Part shown: positions 1-8,162 of the stretch, piece by piece | Numbering within the stretch: position 1 is the stretch's first letter | Layout: each line of letters opens with the position of its first letter | Assembly: GCA_043748535.1 (NCBI GenBank) | Contig: JAYTMY010000098.1 | Span: 1-29,274 of the forward strand | Reading direction: 5' to 3' | DNA length: 29,274 nucleotides | Source: CAMCSH01 sp043748535 | GTDB taxonomy: Bacteria > Verrucomicrobiota > Lentisphaeria > Lentisphaerales > Lentisphaeraceae | The notes under the pieces: generated by a model | Databases searched by the model: none | Told to the model about the DNA's origin: nothing | What the model saw: only the letters and a program-made list of their open reading frames with translations | Made by a program: the position numbers and the translations under genes

Positions 1-391
1 CCATGACCACTGCCATGCCGGCGTCGTCCTGGGTGAGCGGCAGGATGCCGGTGTAGAAGGCGATCTTGCCGCCGGGCATACACCAGGCGTTGACCTGAGC
101 GTCCTCGATGAGATTGAATTCCCAATCGAACTTCATGTCGATCTTGTTGGCTTTGCAGTAGGCATCGACGGAGGCGGCGATGCGTTTGCCGACGCGATGT
201 AAACGTGCCAGCTCGACTTGGTTTTTCGACAGCTTGGAGCTGGCGAGAACCTGCTTGTAGCTCTGGGCGGCCTCGTTGGCGAGATCGCCGTCATTAAAGG
301 CTGCAAATTGCTTGCGCCCGGTGATGGCGACCGAATTGCAGGAGTTGACGGAAGCGAAGATGAGGCTGGCGGTGAGAAGTCGGAGGATCAT
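1..391 (-). CDS. M48 family zinc metallopeptidase, probable lipoprotein (partial; C-terminus outside window)
   Basis: Translating the minus strand from the ATG at 391 gives a hydrophobic N-terminus (MILRLLTASLIFASVNSC) followed by CNSVAITGRKQF, the pattern of periplasmic M48 peptidases of the YggG/LoiP type, where a lipidated Cys precedes a PITGRKQ-like motif. The lipobox (VNSC) is imperfect. Further on, residues 98-130 match the family segment VNAWCMPGGKIAFYTGIL..., ending in a Gly-Met-Ala-Val-Val-Met run that in this family directly precedes the catalytic HExxH; the window stops there, so the zinc site cannot be seen. Role by family: envelope protein quality control. The start lies 23 bp after the stop of the cNMP-binding membrane protein, suggesting co-transcription. 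No strong ribosome binding site is visible. Confidence 0.85.
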   Translation of the reverse strand, partial: MILRLLTASLIFASVNSCNSVAITGRKQFAAFNDGDLANEAAQSYKQVLASSKLSKNQVELARLHRVGKRIAASVDAYCKANKIDMKFDWEFNLIEDAQVNAWCMPGGKIAFYTGILPLTQDDAGMAVVM

Positions 392-414
392 GGCGGGATT
401 CCGTGGATTGAGTT

Positions 415-3375
415 TTAGTGCATCAGTTCCATCAAGCGGCGCTTGCCGGTAGTGGCGAGGTTCTGCTCAAGAAGGGCATGCGAGCCGACGACGCGGAGGA
501 AAATTTCCTTGTCGAGCGCGAGGACGCGGCAATTGTCGAGGGCGCGGACGGTGGCGGTGCGAGGGATAGCTTGTAGCAAAGCGATTTCGCCGAAGTACTC
601 GCCTTTGCCGAGCTCCACCACTTTGACTTCCTTGCCATCGTCGTTGCGGCGGACGATTTCGACCTTGCCGGAATAGATGATGTAGAAAGTCTTGGCCTCA
701 GTTTCGCCTTGTGAGATGATGGCGTTGCCAACGGTGAAATCGAGGGCTTTCATGGCTCGGACCATTTGCGAAATGGAGGAGCTTTCGAGTTCATGGAAAA
801 GCGGTACGGAGCGGACGAGGCGGAGCATTTCGATGGCGGCGACCAGGCGTTCGCGGTGGCCGGGGTGGCTGGCGAGGAAGGTATCGAAATCTTGAGTCCG
901 GAGGGAAATCAACTCCATCGGCTCCAAGGCGCTGATGGTGGCCATCCGCGGCGCGGCGGTGAGGAGGGCGGTTTCACCGAAGAAATCGCCGGGGCCGAGG
1001 GTGGCGAGGATGTGTGCGTGCCCGGCACCGTCTTCAACCGTCACCTGAGCATGGCCGGAGGCGATGACGAAGAGGCGATCGCCATGGTCTCCTTGGCGAA
1101 TGATGTCATCACCGATTTTGAGTGACACCGGGTTGAAGCAGGCATCGAGGAAGTCGATCTGGTCGCTGGAAGCTTCCGCAAAAAGCAAGGTGCTAGAGAC
1201 CAAGGAACGGCGCTGCTCGGGGGAAAGATTGGCAATCTGGTGAGCCTTGGCGCCGCCGATATTGCCGACATGTTTTTCGAGGATCTGGCGAAGTTGCCAG
1301 GGGATGCGGTCGTTGATCGCCTGGGCAAGGGCCCGGCTGTAGGTGGTGCCAGCATTGAAGCGAAGCAGCTGGAAGAGCGTTTCGACTTTGAGTTTGGCTT
1401 CTTGCCCAAGGATCTGCAGGTTTTTCTCATCGGCAGAGAGAGTGGCGAAGCTGGATCGGCATTGAGCCTCGACATTGTGCCGGAGGCGCTGCAGGGCCTG
1501 CGCCCCGAAGTCGCTTTCGTATTGGCCGGCAAGTGACTTGGCGAGATAGGCGTAGGCGTCGTGCAAGGCGCCATCCTCGTTATGGTTGAGGCGGATGGGG
1601 TAGGCGGCGAGATCGAAGTCGCGGCGGTAGGCGCGGCGGATGCTGGCGATGCCAAAGAGCATGCCGGCGGCGCCGAGAATGCCGAATCCGGGAGCAGCAT
1701 GCATGGCCTGGGCGCAGAGGATGAAGGCGCCAGCAGCCATCAAGGGCGGGCAGCGGCAGAAGAGGCAGATGAGCGCGAGGGAAATGCCGCTGCCGAGGGC
1801 GATTTGGCGATTGAAGTTGATCTCGACCGGCAGGCAATAGAGAGCCGCAAGGCTCAAACTGATGATGATGGCGATGATGCCGCAGCGGCCAGGCAAAGTG
1901 CCGGAACCGGCGCTGCGCAGGAGACGCATGCCCACCCAGGCGGCGAGCAGTGCGATCAAGATGCAGAGCGGCGCCGAGTCACCTCGCTGGATCAGTTGGA
2001 AAATGAAAATCGAGAGGAAGCCGACAACCCCAATGATCTTGCCGTAGAATTCATTGTGGCCGAAGCGCGATTGTTCGATGAAGTTGTGCAGGGAGTGGAG
2101 GATGCGGAAGAGGACGTAGAAGCCGATCAAGACGCCAGGCAGTATGGCGAGGCTGAAATAGAGAGCCATGCGCTTGTTGCCAGCCGCATTGTTGCTGATG
2201 CTGATTTCGCGTTCATTACCGATCACTGCCTGGCGGATATTTTCGAGCGCCAGGTTGGGGATGTCGGGATTTTGCGTCGCCAAGGTGAGCAAGAGGAAGG
2301 AGGCTCCCGCAGCCCAGGTTAAGCTGACCACGTTGTAGGAGACATAAAGGAAGGAGTCGCCTCCGGAGGCGGCGTTGCTGCCGAAAAAGGAACGGAGATG
2401 GCGGCCGATGAATTTGAAGGAGGCGCGGCGGAGGAAGGGCTCGCGGAAGTGATCGATGACGCCCCGGTAGATGTCATTGTTGAGGAAGGGGCAGGATTGG
2501 TAGAGCAGCACGATGAGGAGGGCTGTGCCGATGTGGCGGAAAATGCTGGCTGAAGTGCTGGCATCCAAGCCCATCAGCTGCGCCAAAGTCGCCGGATGAG
2601 CGGTCACAGCCCAGCTCAAACCACAGAGAATCGCCAGCAGCCAGACGCCGCTGAGTTTCGTCAAGAGGCGACGAGAGGGAGATAAGGCGCTGACCGCAGG
2701 CAATCGGGCATGGAAACCAGGGATGGCGTGGAGGGAGATGCCGATGTCATGAATCGGCAATTTGGAACGCTTCAAAATGGCCAGCTTACTCAAGACGCGC
2801 AAGGCGGAAGCAGCTGGGAAACACAGGAGGAAGACTAAAATGAGCATGCCGGAGAGATGTTGGTCGACGACGAGGAGCTGGCTCGAAGTACCGGGTTCGC
2901 CGAAGCTTTGGATGAAGCGAAGGAATCCATAGGCGGCAGGCAGACTGAGTAGGCCGAGGAGGATGGGGTGAAGTATCAATTGCAGAGGCCGCGACAGGAT
3001 CTCGGCAAGAACGCGCCCGCCGGGAATCCGGATGAACATCGATGTCGGTGAAGTCTTCAGGGGCGGAGAGCTTAAAAGAAAACCGTTTTCTTCCAGTCGG
3101 GTCACAAACTGCTTGATCATCCCGAGAGCGATCCGACCGCGTTTTTCCAAATAGATCATCGCCAGATCTTGGACGTCGCGTTGGCCGTTGAGGAGATCCC
3201 AGATGAATTTCTCCTCCACTGAGATGACCATGAATTCGTCATCGAGATTCCGCAGCGTGAAGCGGCTGGCATCGACATCGCCATCGCGTTCATAAATTTG
3301 GACAGAGACAGCGGGGGCGGGCTGGAATTTCTCCCAGTCACGCTGTTTGGTCGATCGGGCGTCATTATTAAACAT
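415..3375 (-). CDS. PqqD-like / degenerate M50-type membrane protein with two cyclic-nucleotide-binding domains
   Basis: A 986-residue protein. Residues about 35-105 resemble a PqqD-like (winged-helix) domain. Residues 130-590 hold about ten hydrophobic segments. The part at 185-310 follows the layout of 'putative peptide zinc metalloprotease' M50 proteins: a IPVHEIG-like stretch (207 IHDIGISLHAIPGF) and a counterpart of the distal NPLxxxDGYY motif (296 PFLNNDIYRG). Where HExxH should be (about 190-196) the sequence is SALRVLS, so the protease is probably inactive. Residues 740-835 and 858-970 are two cNMP-binding domains, each with an intact phosphate-binding cassette (799 FGETALL..PRMAT; 928 FGEIALL..PRTAT), whose Arg normally contacts the cyclic phosphate. 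The ATG at 3375 has an AGGTG ribosome binding site 5 nt upstream (3381-3385). A cyclase-like gene at 11008 is the only visible possible ligand source. Function unknown; an inner-membrane cNMP-responsive regulator is inference. Confidence 0.85.
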   Translation of the reverse strand: MFNNDARSTKQRDWEKFQPAPAVSVQIYERDGDVDASRFTLRNLDDEFMVISVEEKFIWDLLNGQRDVQDLAMIYLEKRGRIALGMIKQFVTRLEENGFLLSSPPLKTSPTSMFIRIPGGRVLAEILSRPLQLILHPILLGLLSLPAAYGFLRFIQSFGEPGTSSQLLVVDQHLSGMLILVFLLCFPAASALRVLSKLAILKRSKLPIHDIGISLHAIPGFHARLPAVSALSPSRRLLTKLSGVWLLAILCGLSWAVTAHPATLAQLMGLDASTSASIFRHIGTALLIVLLYQSCPFLNNDIYRGVIDHFREPFLRRASFKFIGRHLRSFFGSNAASGGDSFLYVSYNVVSLTWAAGASFLLLTLATQNPDIPNLALENIRQAVIGNEREISISNNAAGNKRMALYFSLAILPGVLIGFYVLFRILHSLHNFIEQSRFGHNEFYGKIIGVVGFLSIFIFQLIQRGDSAPLCILIALLAAWVGMRLLRSAGSGTLPGRCGIIAIIISLSLAALYCLPVEINFNRQIALGSGISLALICLFCRCPPLMAAGAFILCAQAMHAAPGFGILGAAGMLFGIASIRRAYRRDFDLAAYPIRLNHNEDGALHDAYAYLAKSLAGQYESDFGAQALQRLRHNVEAQCRSSFATLSADEKNLQILGQEAKLKVETLFQLLRFNAGTTYSRALAQAINDRIPWQLRQILEKHVGNIGGAKAHQIANLSPEQRRSLVSSTLLFAEASSDQIDFLDACFNPVSLKIGDDIIRQGDHGDRLFVIASGHAQVTVEDGAGHAHILATLGPGDFFGETALLTAAPRMATISALEPMELISLRTQDFDTFLASHPGHRERLVAAIEMLRLVRSVPLFHELESSSISQMVRAMKALDFTVGNAIISQGETEAKTFYIIYSGKVEIVRRNDDGKEVKVVELGKGEYFGEIALLQAIPRTATVRALDNCRVLALDKEIFLRVVGSHALLEQNLATTGKRRLMELMH

Positions 3376-3448
3376 GCATTCACCTGATTGAGGGATGATT
3401 ACTCATCGGCAATCTACACCATAGAAAAGATTTCATGAAGGGGAACAC

Positions 3449-3478
3449 TTGCAATTGTCCTTCTTCCGAACGTATCTT
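3449..3478 (+). promoter_or_regulatory. Candidate sigma70-type promoter for the 3520 gene
   Basis: TTGCAA (3449-3454) and TATCTT (3473-3478) are separated by 18 bp and lie about 40 bp before the GTG start at 3520. This is a consensus match by eye only. Confidence 0.35.
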
Positions 3479-3519
3479 GTCGATGTTCGCTCTTCAATCA
3501 CCCAGCTGGAGCCCTCATC

Positions 3520-5181
3520 GTGCGATTCTGCAGCCTCTTCATCTTCTTCTCACTCATCCTCACCGCCGTGGCAGAAATGCCGAAGTCGGACCGGGTGCCC
3601 TGTGAAACCGCTAGCCGCATCGAGGCGACGATCAGCCGGATTGACATCGGTGACGCCAATCTTACTCTCGGCTGCGCGGTCGCCCGCTGCGAAATCCGCA
3701 ACGGTTCAGATCGCGACGGCACTTGGAAGCTGGAGATTTCCCTTGGCGATGCCAGCAAAAACCATGAGAGCCGATCCATACCGGTAGCGGCAGGATCTAA
3801 CATCATTCTAGATCTACCGGTGAACAACAATGTTGAGAGCAGCAACCTGACGTGGTCCCTGCGCGGGCCCGGGATTCAGTCTGGAGGCCAGCAAGGCAAC
3901 CTTTACGGGTCCTCGTCGCGTTATGGTTACGGCTCGAGTTCGCCGCTGGTAGTGCTGGCTTCCGGCGATACCTCAGTCAACTTCCGTAGCCGGAAAACGA
4001 CTGTCTCCACCACTTCGATGGATGTCTGCGTCGAGCTTGAACCGCGCGCCTGGCCGAGTGACTGGCGCGGCCTCTGCGGCTTCCGCAAAGCCGTGCTCAC
4101 TTCGTCGGAATGGCTGAGCTTGCCTGCCGACCGTCAACAAGCCTTGCGTGACTGGATTTTTGCAGGTGGCCACCTGGGCTTCTTGCCGCCACATGATCCC
4201 AAGGTCTTGCAGGACTTCGTTCCCGGCAGCGGCAAAGGCCTCGGTCGTGTCAGTTTCCTGGCTGTCGGCGCCCTGCCCGATGACGTCGCTTCGCCTGCCG
4301 CCGATCGCGTTAATAACTACATCAGCAAGGCCTTGGAAAAACAGCAGCAAGTTCTGGCCACCCCCGCAGCCTCGCTGTTTTTCCCCTGCCTCATCCTCAC
4401 CCTGTTCGCCATTGCCGTCGGACCGCTCAATCTGCTGGTCTGGGCCAAGGACGGCCGCCGCCACCTTCTCTTCATCACCACCCCGGTGATTTCGGTGATC
4501 GCCAGCGTCCTCCTTGGACTTTACATCCTGCTGATGGACGGCATCGGCGGCGCGGGTCGTTCCAGCGCCATCGCCTATCTTGATTCCGAGCAGCAGAGAA
4601 TGCTGGTCCGCCAGGTGAACACCTGCGTCACCGGATTGATGCCCAGTCGCAGCGGCAACCTGCCCAGTTCGACCCTGTTCAAGCAAATTTCAGAGAGCAG
4701 TGGTCGAGGTGAATATGCGCTCGAATTCCACAGCGATGGCCAACAGGTTTTTGGCGATCACCTGCGCAGCCGTTCGCGGCAATCGCAAAGTCTGACTCGC
4801 CTCAGTTCCAGCCGCGCCAGCCTGGATCTTCTCGCCGACGGCCGGTATCGCAACTCACTGCCGGTGGCCATCAATGGCGGCCTGATTTACCACAAAGGCG
4901 CCTTGATGGCTTGCGCACCCTGTCAGCCCGGGGCCAAGCTCGAACTCCGCCCGATTAATAAAGTCGAGGCTGAAAAACTGGTCAATGCGGAGCTCGGCAT
5001 GAACGAAATCAGCTCCCTGCCGCTTCCTGCCCTGAGCAGCCCGGTGTCGCTACCGGCCAGCGAAGGCAGCTTCGCTCTCTTTTGCGACAACGGCACCATC
5101 GCTTCGCAAGTCTTCTCCCAGATCAAATGGAAAACCGCATCGCTCCTCCTCATCGGCGATGCCCAGGAGGTGCGTCAATGA
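3520..5181 (+). CDS. Secreted/membrane-anchored protein paired with an ABC ATPase; function unknown
   Basis: A 553-residue protein starting at GTG, preceded by GGAG at 3508-3511 with 8 nt spacing; the nearby ATG at 3483 is out of frame. Residues 1-18 form a signal peptide (cleavage likely after AVA). The middle region (about 170-235) has the pattern WRGL..., then LPADRQQALRDWIFAGGHLGF, typical of proteins found beside GldA-like ATPases in which a GATase1-like fold sits outside the membrane. Two transmembrane helices follow at about 286-308 and 315-342, with the characteristic GPLNLLVW turn (family form: VGPVNYLVLRR). The C-terminal 200 residues are soluble. It overlaps the ATPase gene by 4 bp (ATGA), so the two are translationally coupled. 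The two-helix topology is too small for an ordinary ABC permease. Confidence 0.75.
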   Translation: MRFCSLFIFFSLILTAVAEMPKSDRVPCETASRIEATISRIDIGDANLTLGCAVARCEIRNGSDRDGTWKLEISLGDASKNHESRSIPVAAGSNIILDLPVNNNVESSNLTWSLRGPGIQSGGQQGNLYGSSSRYGYGSSSPLVVLASGDTSVNFRSRKTTVSTTSMDVCVELEPRAWPSDWRGLCGFRKAVLTSSEWLSLPADRQQALRDWIFAGGHLGFLPPHDPKVLQDFVPGSGKGLGRVSFLAVGALPDDVASPAADRVNNYISKALEKQQQVLATPAASLFFPCLILTLFAIAVGPLNLLVWAKDGRRHLLFITTPVISVIASVLLGLYILLMDGIGGAGRSSAIAYLDSEQQRMLVRQVNTCVTGLMPSRSGNLPSSTLFKQISESSGRGEYALEFHSDGQQVFGDHLRSRSRQSQSLTRLSSSRASLDLLADGRYRNSLPVAINGGLIYHKGALMACAPCQPGAKLELRPINKVEAEKLVNAELGMNEISSLPLPALSSPVSLPASEGSFALFCDNGTIASQVFSQIKWKTASLLLIGDAQEVRQ

Positions 5182-6143
5182 GCCAGCCAGAAATCGCCAT
5201 CTCCGTCACCAATCTGAAACGCACTTTCGGCAAGGTCCAGGCGGTCAAAGACATCTCCTTCGAGATCCGCCGCGGCAGCGTCACCGGCTTCATCGGCGCC
5301 AACGGCGCCGGCAAGACCACCACCATGCGCATGCTCGCCACGCTTGAGCAGCCTGACGCCGGCGAAATCAAGATCTGCGGCATCGACGCCATCGCCGATC
5401 CCAACGCCGTCCGAGCCCGCATCGGCTGGGTCCCCGATGACTTCGGCCGCTATGAATTCCTCACCATCTGGGAGTATCTCGACTTCTTCGCCCGGGCCTT
5501 TGATTTTAAAGGTCAGGAACGCCGCAACCGGGTCGCCGAAGTGCTTGAATTCACCGGTCTGGTCGAGCTGCAGGAACGCTCCATCGACAAGTTGTCGAAA
5601 GGCCAAGGACAGCGTCTTTGCCTCGCTCGCGCCCTTTTACACGACCCGGAAATTCTGATCCTTGATGAACCCGCCGCCGGTCTCGACCCGAAGGCCCGAA
5701 TCGAGCTGAAAAACCTCATTCGTATCCTCGGTCAGGAAGGCAAAACCCTGCTGATCTCCTCGCACATTCTGACCGAACTCGCCGAGATGTGCTCGGACAT
5801 GCTCTTCATCGATGCCGGCAAGGTGATTCACCACGGCAGTGCCGACTCTCTCAAGCGGAGCGCCCACGCCAAGCTGATCTACAACGTCGAAACCTCGACC
5901 CCGCCGGAAGACCTCGCCACCTGGGCCACCCTCAACCCCGGTATTGAGCTGATTGAAACCCACAGCCGCGGCGTCCGCCTCGCCATTGAAGAAGGCGATG
6001 TCAGTCTGATCAGCGACACCTTGCGCCGCATGCTCAACGAAGGTCATCAAGTGGTCGAATTCCGCCGCGAAGAACGCCGCCTCGAAGACGCCTTTGTCGA
6101 CCTCATCGGCAAGCTCGAGGGCAGCCGCGAAGAGCAGGATTGA
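5178..6143 (+). CDS. ABC transporter ATP-binding protein (CcmA/GldA-like)
   Basis: A 321-residue nucleotide-binding subunit. Walker A is GANGAGKTT (residues about 37-45), the signature is the variant LSKGQGQR, Walker B is LILDEPAAGLD, and the H-loop is SSHIL. The C-terminal third (about 230-321) is the extra domain usual in drug or gliding-type exporters. The start was set at the ATG at 5178, which overlaps the TGA of the upstream gene and has AGGAGG at 5165-5170; a longer reading from 5082 lacks this support. The partner membrane subunit is not in the window: the next gene (thiE) is on the opposite strand. Its substrate is unknown. Confidence 0.92.
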   Translation: MSQPEIAISVTNLKRTFGKVQAVKDISFEIRRGSVTGFIGANGAGKTTTMRMLATLEQPDAGEIKICGIDAIADPNAVRARIGWVPDDFGRYEFLTIWEYLDFFARAFDFKGQERRNRVAEVLEFTGLVELQERSIDKLSKGQGQRLCLARALLHDPEILILDEPAAGLDPKARIELKNLIRILGQEGKTLLISSHILTELAEMCSDMLFIDAGKVIHHGSADSLKRSAHAKLIYNVETSTPPEDLATWATLNPGIELIETHSRGVRLAIEEGDVSLISDTLRRMLNEGHQVVEFRREERRLEDAFVDLIGKLEGSREEQD

Positions 6144-6183
6144 AGATGATCCATCACGGAAAAGGCGGATAGCTGCCGCTCCC

Positions 6184-6855
6184 CTACTGGATCGCTGGCG
6201 TCCCGCCGGCTGTGCCTTGAAGTTCCAAGAGCAATTTCCTCGCTTCTTCCAAGGGCTCCCGCGCGGTGAGCAGCGACGAAGCGACTGCTGCGTGGCGGGC
6301 ACCCGCAGCGCGCAGCTCCGCGCCCTTGCTGGCGTCGATGCCGCCGATCGGGTAGATGCGATCGCCGCAAAGAGCGGTGTAGGGACGGAGGAACTCAGGG
6401 CCTTTTGGCGACAATCCGGTCTTGGTCGTGGTGCCGTAGATCGTGCCCATGCCGAAGTAGTCGAGGCGATCCGGACCGGCGCGGCCGAGATCGGGCAGGG
6501 CGGTTTGGAATTCGACATCGGAGCGAATGGTGCGGCCGATCCAGGCGGTATCGCCGAGAAGAGCGCGGGCGGCAGCGACAGGGCCGTCATCTTGCCCCAG
6601 ATGGACGCCATCGAGTTGGAGTTCGGCGGCCAATGTGGCGGAGTCGTTGGCGAGCAGAAGAATGCCGGGATTCAGGCTGCGAACCAGATCGCGCAAAGGG
6701 CGGATCCAAGCGAGAGACTGATCGTGCGACATCTTCTTGGTGCGGAACTGGATGAAGGCGACGGGGCGGTCCGGCGCGGCGGCGATCTGCCGCAGGATGG
6801 CGGCATCCGGGTCGAGGCGCAGCGCCAGTTCGGCATCATAAACCCAGTGGATCAT
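6184..6855 (-). CDS. thiE: Thiamine-phosphate synthase
   Basis: A 223-residue TIM-barrel enzyme that joins HMP-pyrophosphate and thiazole phosphate to give thiamine phosphate in the cytoplasm. Family motifs appear in order: QFRTKKMS near residue 36 (usual form QLR.K), LLANDSATLAAELQLDGVHLGQDD (about 66-89), IGRTIRSD (106), DYFGMGTIYGTTTKTG (about 131-146; usual DYIGxGPxxxTxTK), YPIGGID (about 168) and GARHAAVASSLL. The key Asn-Asp, His-Leu-Gly-Gln and TxTK elements are present, so it is probably active. The ATG at 6855 lacks a strong ribosome binding site. It lies 51 bp after tmk on the same strand and ends 40 bp from the convergent ABC ATPase. Confidence 0.93.
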   Translation of the reverse strand: MIHWVYDAELALRLDPDAAILRQIAAAPDRPVAFIQFRTKKMSHDQSLAWIRPLRDLVRSLNPGILLLANDSATLAAELQLDGVHLGQDDGPVAAARALLGDTAWIGRTIRSDVEFQTALPDLGRAGPDRLDYFGMGTIYGTTTKTGLSPKGPEFLRPYTALCGDRIYPIGGIDASKGAELRAAGARHAAVASSLLTAREPLEEARKLLLELQGTAGGTPAIQ

Positions 6856-6881
6856 GGGGAACCAAGTTAAGAGGTTAAGTG

Positions 6882-6905
6882 GTAACGAGGTAACGAGGTA
6901 GCGAG
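6882..6905. repeat. Three tandem copies of an 8-bp unit (GTAACGAG)
   Basis: Two exact copies (6882-6889, 6890-6897) and one with a single change (GTAGCGAG, 6898-6905) fill the tmk-thiE gap. The function is unknown; it may be a simple slippage repeat. Confidence 0.7.
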
Positions 6906-6906
6906 G

Positions 6907-7527
6907 TCAGCGTTTAAGAGGCAGATAAGCAAGAACTGCGGCTTCGACTTCGGTCCGGCTGCGGCTGGCATCGATCAGGCGGAAGGCCGGGTCGGCGGCG
7001 GCAAGCTCGAGGTATTTGCGGCGGACGCGAGTGAAGAATTCGATCTTTTCGCGCTCGAAACGATCGAGGGCGCCGCGTCCGCGGGCGCGTTCTAGGCCGA
7101 TGGCCGGGTCGAGATCAAGCAGCAGGACGAGGCCCGGAGCGAAGTCGCCGAGGGCGGCGAAACGAATGGCGTCGATGGCGCTGTCGGGAAGGCCGCGGCC
7201 ACCGCCCTGGTAGGCGTAAGTGGAGTAGAAAAAGCGGTCACAGATGACCCAGTCGCCGGCCTCGAGAGCGGGACGGATGACATTGCCGATCAATTGGCAA
7301 CGGGCGGCGAACATCATCAGGAGTTCGGTTTCGGGCAGAATGGTCTCGCTCAAGGCGGTGTCCTTGACCAAGCGGCGGAGTTCTTCAGCGAGCGGCGTGC
7401 CGCCGGGTTCGCGGCAGAGATGGACTTTTTCGCCGCGGCTTTCGAGTGCTTGGCGGAGGACGGTCGCGGCGCCGCTTTTGCCGGCGCCTTCAAGACCTTC
7501 GAGGACGATGAAACGGGACTGCGGCAT
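6907..7527 (-). CDS. tmk: Thymidylate kinase
   Basis: A 206-residue dTMP kinase (dTMP to dTDP). Visible motifs are the P-loop GLEGAGKS (about 9-16), EPGGT in the dTMP-binding region, the DRFFYSTYAYQGGGRG stretch (about 92-107) and a LID segment ARGRGALDRFE with the Arg-rich loop. I chose the ATG at 7527, which gives the usual short N-terminus before the P-loop; an in-frame GTG at 7536 would add three residues and neither start has a clear ribosome binding site. The gene begins 25 bp downstream of a tRNA-Arg gene on the same strand, so processing of a shared transcript is possible. Confidence 0.94.
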   Translation of the reverse strand: MPQSRFIVLEGLEGAGKSGAATVLRQALESRGEKVHLCREPGGTPLAEELRRLVKDTALSETILPETELLMMFAARCQLIGNVIRPALEAGDWVICDRFFYSTYAYQGGGRGLPDSAIDAIRFAALGDFAPGLVLLLDLDPAIGLERARGRGALDRFEREKIEFFTRVRRKYLELAAADPAFRLIDASRSRTEVEAAVLAYLPLKR

Positions 7528-7552
7528 GATCGGCACCAGGTCGGAGGTGAAA

Positions 7553-7627
7553 TGGTGTCCCCAGCAGGAATCGAACCTGCGTCAAAAGTTTAGGAAACTT
7601 CTGCACTATCCACTGTGCTATGAGGAC
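7553..7627 (-). tRNA. tRNA-Arg (anticodon CCU), CCA encoded
   Basis: Read on the minus strand, a full cloverleaf folds. The acceptor GTCCTCA pairs with TGGGGAC (one G-T pair). The D arm is GCAC/GTGC. The anticodon stem GAAGT/ACTTT encloses the loop TTCCTAA (anticodon CCT). The T arm is GCAGG TTCGATT CCTGC. Discriminator A and a genomic CCA complete the 75-nt gene. It decodes AGG. Confidence 0.95.
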
Positions 7628-7678
7628 GGAAAGCGAAAAGAGGATGCCTTGGCAAGCCTAGCTGTCAAGGCGAAGATC

Positions 7679-8077
7679 TCAGGACCAGGAACCCTGATCT
7701 TGTTGACGTGCCATTTCGGCATCGAGGATGGGTCCGGGATCTTGCCAGCCAGCGGGCTTCATGATCTTGCCGTCATCGCGGCGCAGGACGCGGCCGTCGA
7801 CGACTTTCTGCATGTTGGCGCGGTGGACGATGGAGAAGAGCTGGTCGATGTTCATGCCGTGGCGCACCGCGGTATCGCAGATGTAGTAGATGGCATCGAC
7901 CAGAGCGTCGGCCTGTTCGGTGACGTCTTTGGCTTCGGCCAGTTCTTCGAGCTCGTCGTTGACCATGCGGGTGATGAAGCTGATGGCTTCCGGCGTCATC
8001 AGGACCGGACGCGTCGGGTTGCGGCCTTCGTGGCAGGCATCGCTGAATTGTTTGACTTCGTTGCAATAACCGTTCAT
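7679..8077 (-). CDS. MazG / phosphoribosyl-ATP pyrophosphohydrolase-like protein
   Basis: A 132-residue protein. Residues about 36-80 carry the all-alpha NTP pyrophosphohydrolase signature: NDELEELAEA (EExxE-type, metal binding) followed by QADALVDAIYYICDTAVRHG (ExxD-type second motif with DALVD). This matches the PRA-PH/MazG-like group that hydrolyses nucleotide triphosphates or related compounds; the substrate here is unknown. The C-terminal part (VVDGRVLRRDDGKIMKPAGWQDP) is typical of stand-alone members, in which KPxGWxxP recurs. The start is the ATG at 8077, with CTGGAG 7 nt upstream; a longer reading to 8233 has no such support. The ribosome-binding-site/start region is duplicated at 8627-8664. 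Confidence 0.85.
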   Translation of the reverse strand: MNGYCNEVKQFSDACHEGRNPTRPVLMTPEAISFITRMVNDELEELAEAKDVTEQADALVDAIYYICDTAVRHGMNIDQLFSIVHRANMQKVVDGRVLRRDDGKIMKPAGWQDPGPILDAEMARQQDQGSWS

Positions 8078-8110
8078 GATTTCGCTCCAGGTTGATCGGC
8101 GGCGACAATA
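8071..8110. repeat. Copy A of a duplicated about 38-bp segment (mazG-like gene start)
   Basis: The plus-strand text from CGTTCATGATTT through GGCGACAATA recurs at 8627-8664 with one 1-bp indel, one 3-bp gap and one substitution. Copy A contains the start codon and ribosome binding site of the MazG-like gene. Confidence 0.9.
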
Positions 8111-8162
8111 GAGGCTCGCAGCCCGGCTGCCAAGGACGGGGGCGAGGAAAATCGCAAGTCCG

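Noticed and set aside
790..795. HELES in the C-terminal part of the cNMP-binding protein considered as a metalloprotease motif
   Set aside because: It lacks the second His and lies in the linker between the two cNMP-binding domains.
1561..2322. 253-codon plus-strand frame inside the cNMP-binding membrane protein gene
   Set aside because: The composition (very rich in Ala, Asp, Glu, Gly) is what antisense reading of a GC-rich membrane protein gives; there is no domain or ribosome binding site.
6144..6183. Possible terminator between the convergent ABC ATPase and thiE genes
   Set aside because: Only a weak GGCGG/CCGCT pairing without a T-run is visible.
5637..6611. 324-codon minus-strand frame spanning the ABC ATPase and thiE
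   Set aside because: It crosses two well-supported genes in the wrong frame or strand and has no family pattern.
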